Shown one piece after another: positions 6,103 through 6,765 of a stretch of 6,765 nt of DNA (positions within the stretch are counted from its first letter, which is position 1; every line of letters starts with the position of its first letter). The translations under genes were made by a program, and so were the position numbers. Under the pieces are notes generated by a model. That model made no database searches, was not told the DNA's origin, and saw nothing but the letters and a program-made list of their open reading frames with translations. Origin of the DNA: Zoogloea sp. (GTDB taxonomy: Bacteria > Pseudomonadota > Gammaproteobacteria > Burkholderiales > Rhodocyclaceae); the NCBI GenBank assembly GCA_016790385.1, contig JAEUNV010000277.1, forward strand, positions 1 to 6,765, given 5' to 3'.

Positions 6103-6765
6103 GCGCCGGCTCCACCCGTCCAGGCACGGAGGCGGCGCGCCTCGGCACGCACCGCGGCCAGCTCGGCCGGGGGCAGGAAAGGGAACATGTCGTCCAGCTC
6201 GGGGGTGGCGAAGCCCCCCTCGGGCAGGGCGCGGGACTTGATCCGGGGCTCGAAGCCGGGGGCCGGGTCCACCCGGGCGGCGATGAGGGTCGGGCCGCGG
6301 CGGGCCAGGGCGGCGTCGAGGGCGGGCAGGTCGGCAGGTGTGGCGATGCTGACGGCCTCCAGTCCGTAGGCCACAGCCACCCCGGCAAAGTCGGGAAATT
6401 CGACCCCCGATGCCGGGGTGGCACCAACGATCCGGCCGAAGAAGTTCTCGTGGGTCTGGCGGATGGAAAGGTAGCCGCCGTTGTCGATCAATACGATGAG
6501 CACGTCCAGCCCCAGGGTCTTGAGGGTCTGGAGTTCCTGGATGTTCATCTGCAGGCTGCCGTCGCCGGCGAAGCACACCACCCGGCGGCTGCCGGCGGCC
6601 TGGGCGGCGCCGATGGCGGCGGGCAGGTCGTAGCCCATGGACGCCGAGCCGGAGTTGCTGAACATGCGCTGGCCGGCCTTCAGGCGGCCCACCTGGAAGG
6701 GCAGGATGCAGGCCGAGGCGTTGCCGCAGACGACGATGTCGTCGTCGCGCAGTTGCGTGAAGATG
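6099..6765 (-). CDS. ThDP-dependent acetolactate synthase-like enzyme, C-terminal part (5' end outside window)
   Basis: Only the last 221 residues are present; the reading frame is open to the right edge, so the start lies outside. An in-frame GTG at 6692 is not the start, because family-like sequence (CGNASAC) continues upstream of it. Seen: the ThDP/metal-binding signature beginning GDGS (fragment residues 67-70) and ending DNGGY (94-98), preceded by the glycine/serine-rich SNSGSASMGYDLPAAIGAA stretch and followed by SIRQTHENFFG. This is the C-terminal PP-binding domain of the acetolactate synthase/pyruvate decarboxylase superfamily. Such enzymes decarboxylate a 2-oxo acid and pass the activated aldehyde to an acceptor. 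In sugar clusters, relatives such as YerE add a two-carbon branch to a keto-sugar, so that role is possible here, but sulfo- or phosphonopyruvate decarboxylase-type chemistry cannot be excluded. Its stop overlaps the methyltransferase start, which indicates one operon. Family assignment is firm; substrate is unknown. Confidence 0.88.
   Translation of the reverse strand, partial: IFTQLRDDDIVVCGNASACILPFQVGRLKAGQRMFSNSGSASMGYDLPAAIGAAQAAGSRRVVCFAGDGSLQMNIQELQTLKTLGLDVLIVLIDNGGYLSIRQTHENFFGRIVGATPASGVEFPDFAGVAVAYGLEAVSIATPADLPALDAALARRGPTLIAARVDPAPGFEPRIKSRALPEGGFATPELDDMFPFLPPAELAAVRAEARRLRAWTGGAGA
6110..6113 (-). promoter_or_regulatory. Ribosome binding site of the methyltransferase gene
   Basis: GGAG on the minus strand lies 7 nt upstream of the GTG at 6102, inside the end of the ThDP gene. 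It supports the GTG start over the much longer upstream-open frame. The neighbouring stop-start overlap suggests translational coupling. Confidence 0.6.

Noticed and set aside
5269..6369. Long plus-strand open frame of 366 codons
   Set aside because: It is antisense to the methyltransferase and ThDP genes, both of which show clear family motifs. The translation is Gly/Ala/Val-rich without recognisable motifs, as expected for a shadow frame in GC-rich DNA.
6404..6420. ACCCC...GGGGT inverted repeat as a possible terminator
   Set aside because: It is inside the ThDP coding region, has no T-run on either strand, and is expected by chance in GC-rich DNA.
6103..6576. Upstream extension of the methyltransferase frame to 6576
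   Set aside because: This part overlaps the ThDP gene, whose motifs are intact in its own frame. The extension is Arg/Pro-rich, and the GTG at 6102 has a good ribosome binding site and a 4-nt overlap.

Overview
The window is a GC-rich bacterial segment in which every convincing gene lies on the minus strand, so transcription runs from position 6765 down to 1. Codons mostly end in G or C and the genes are almost touching. This fits a high-GC proteobacterium, but nothing here fixes the species. The content is typical of a surface-glycan gene cluster (O-antigen, capsule or glycosylated surface protein).

Layout in transcription order: (1) the C-terminal 221 residues of a thiamine-diphosphate (ThDP) enzyme of the acetolactate-synthase type, cut by the right edge; (2) a 366-residue FkbM-type methyltransferase with an extra N-terminal nucleotide-binding-like domain, starting at a GTG that overlaps the previous stop by 4 nt; (3) a 363-residue, clearly divergent NeuB-like (sialic-acid-synthase family) protein with a C-terminal SAF domain, 8 nt downstream; (4) a 352-residue extended SDR nucleotide-sugar epimerase/reductase, 18 nt downstream; (5) a very large multi-domain glycosyltransferase, 7 nt downstream. 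The last is open for 939 codons and leaves the window at position 1 without a stop.

The spacings point to one operon with translational coupling. A reasonable inference is that genes 1, 3 and 4 make or tailor an unusual sugar, gene 2 methylates it, and gene 5 transfers sugars onto a glycan. The NeuB-like enzyme keeps the metal-binding histidines but differs at residues that contact the substrate in true sialic acid synthases. No CMP-sugar synthetase, aminotransferase or acetyltransferase is visible here, so the product cannot be named. The glycosyltransferase carries a GT-B-like N-terminal module, a first GT-A module that has lost its acidic motifs, a second GT-A module that looks functional in its donor site, and the start of a further module.

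There is no non-coding stretch over 300 bases. I see no tRNA, rRNA, CRISPR array, insertion sequence, promoter or terminator.
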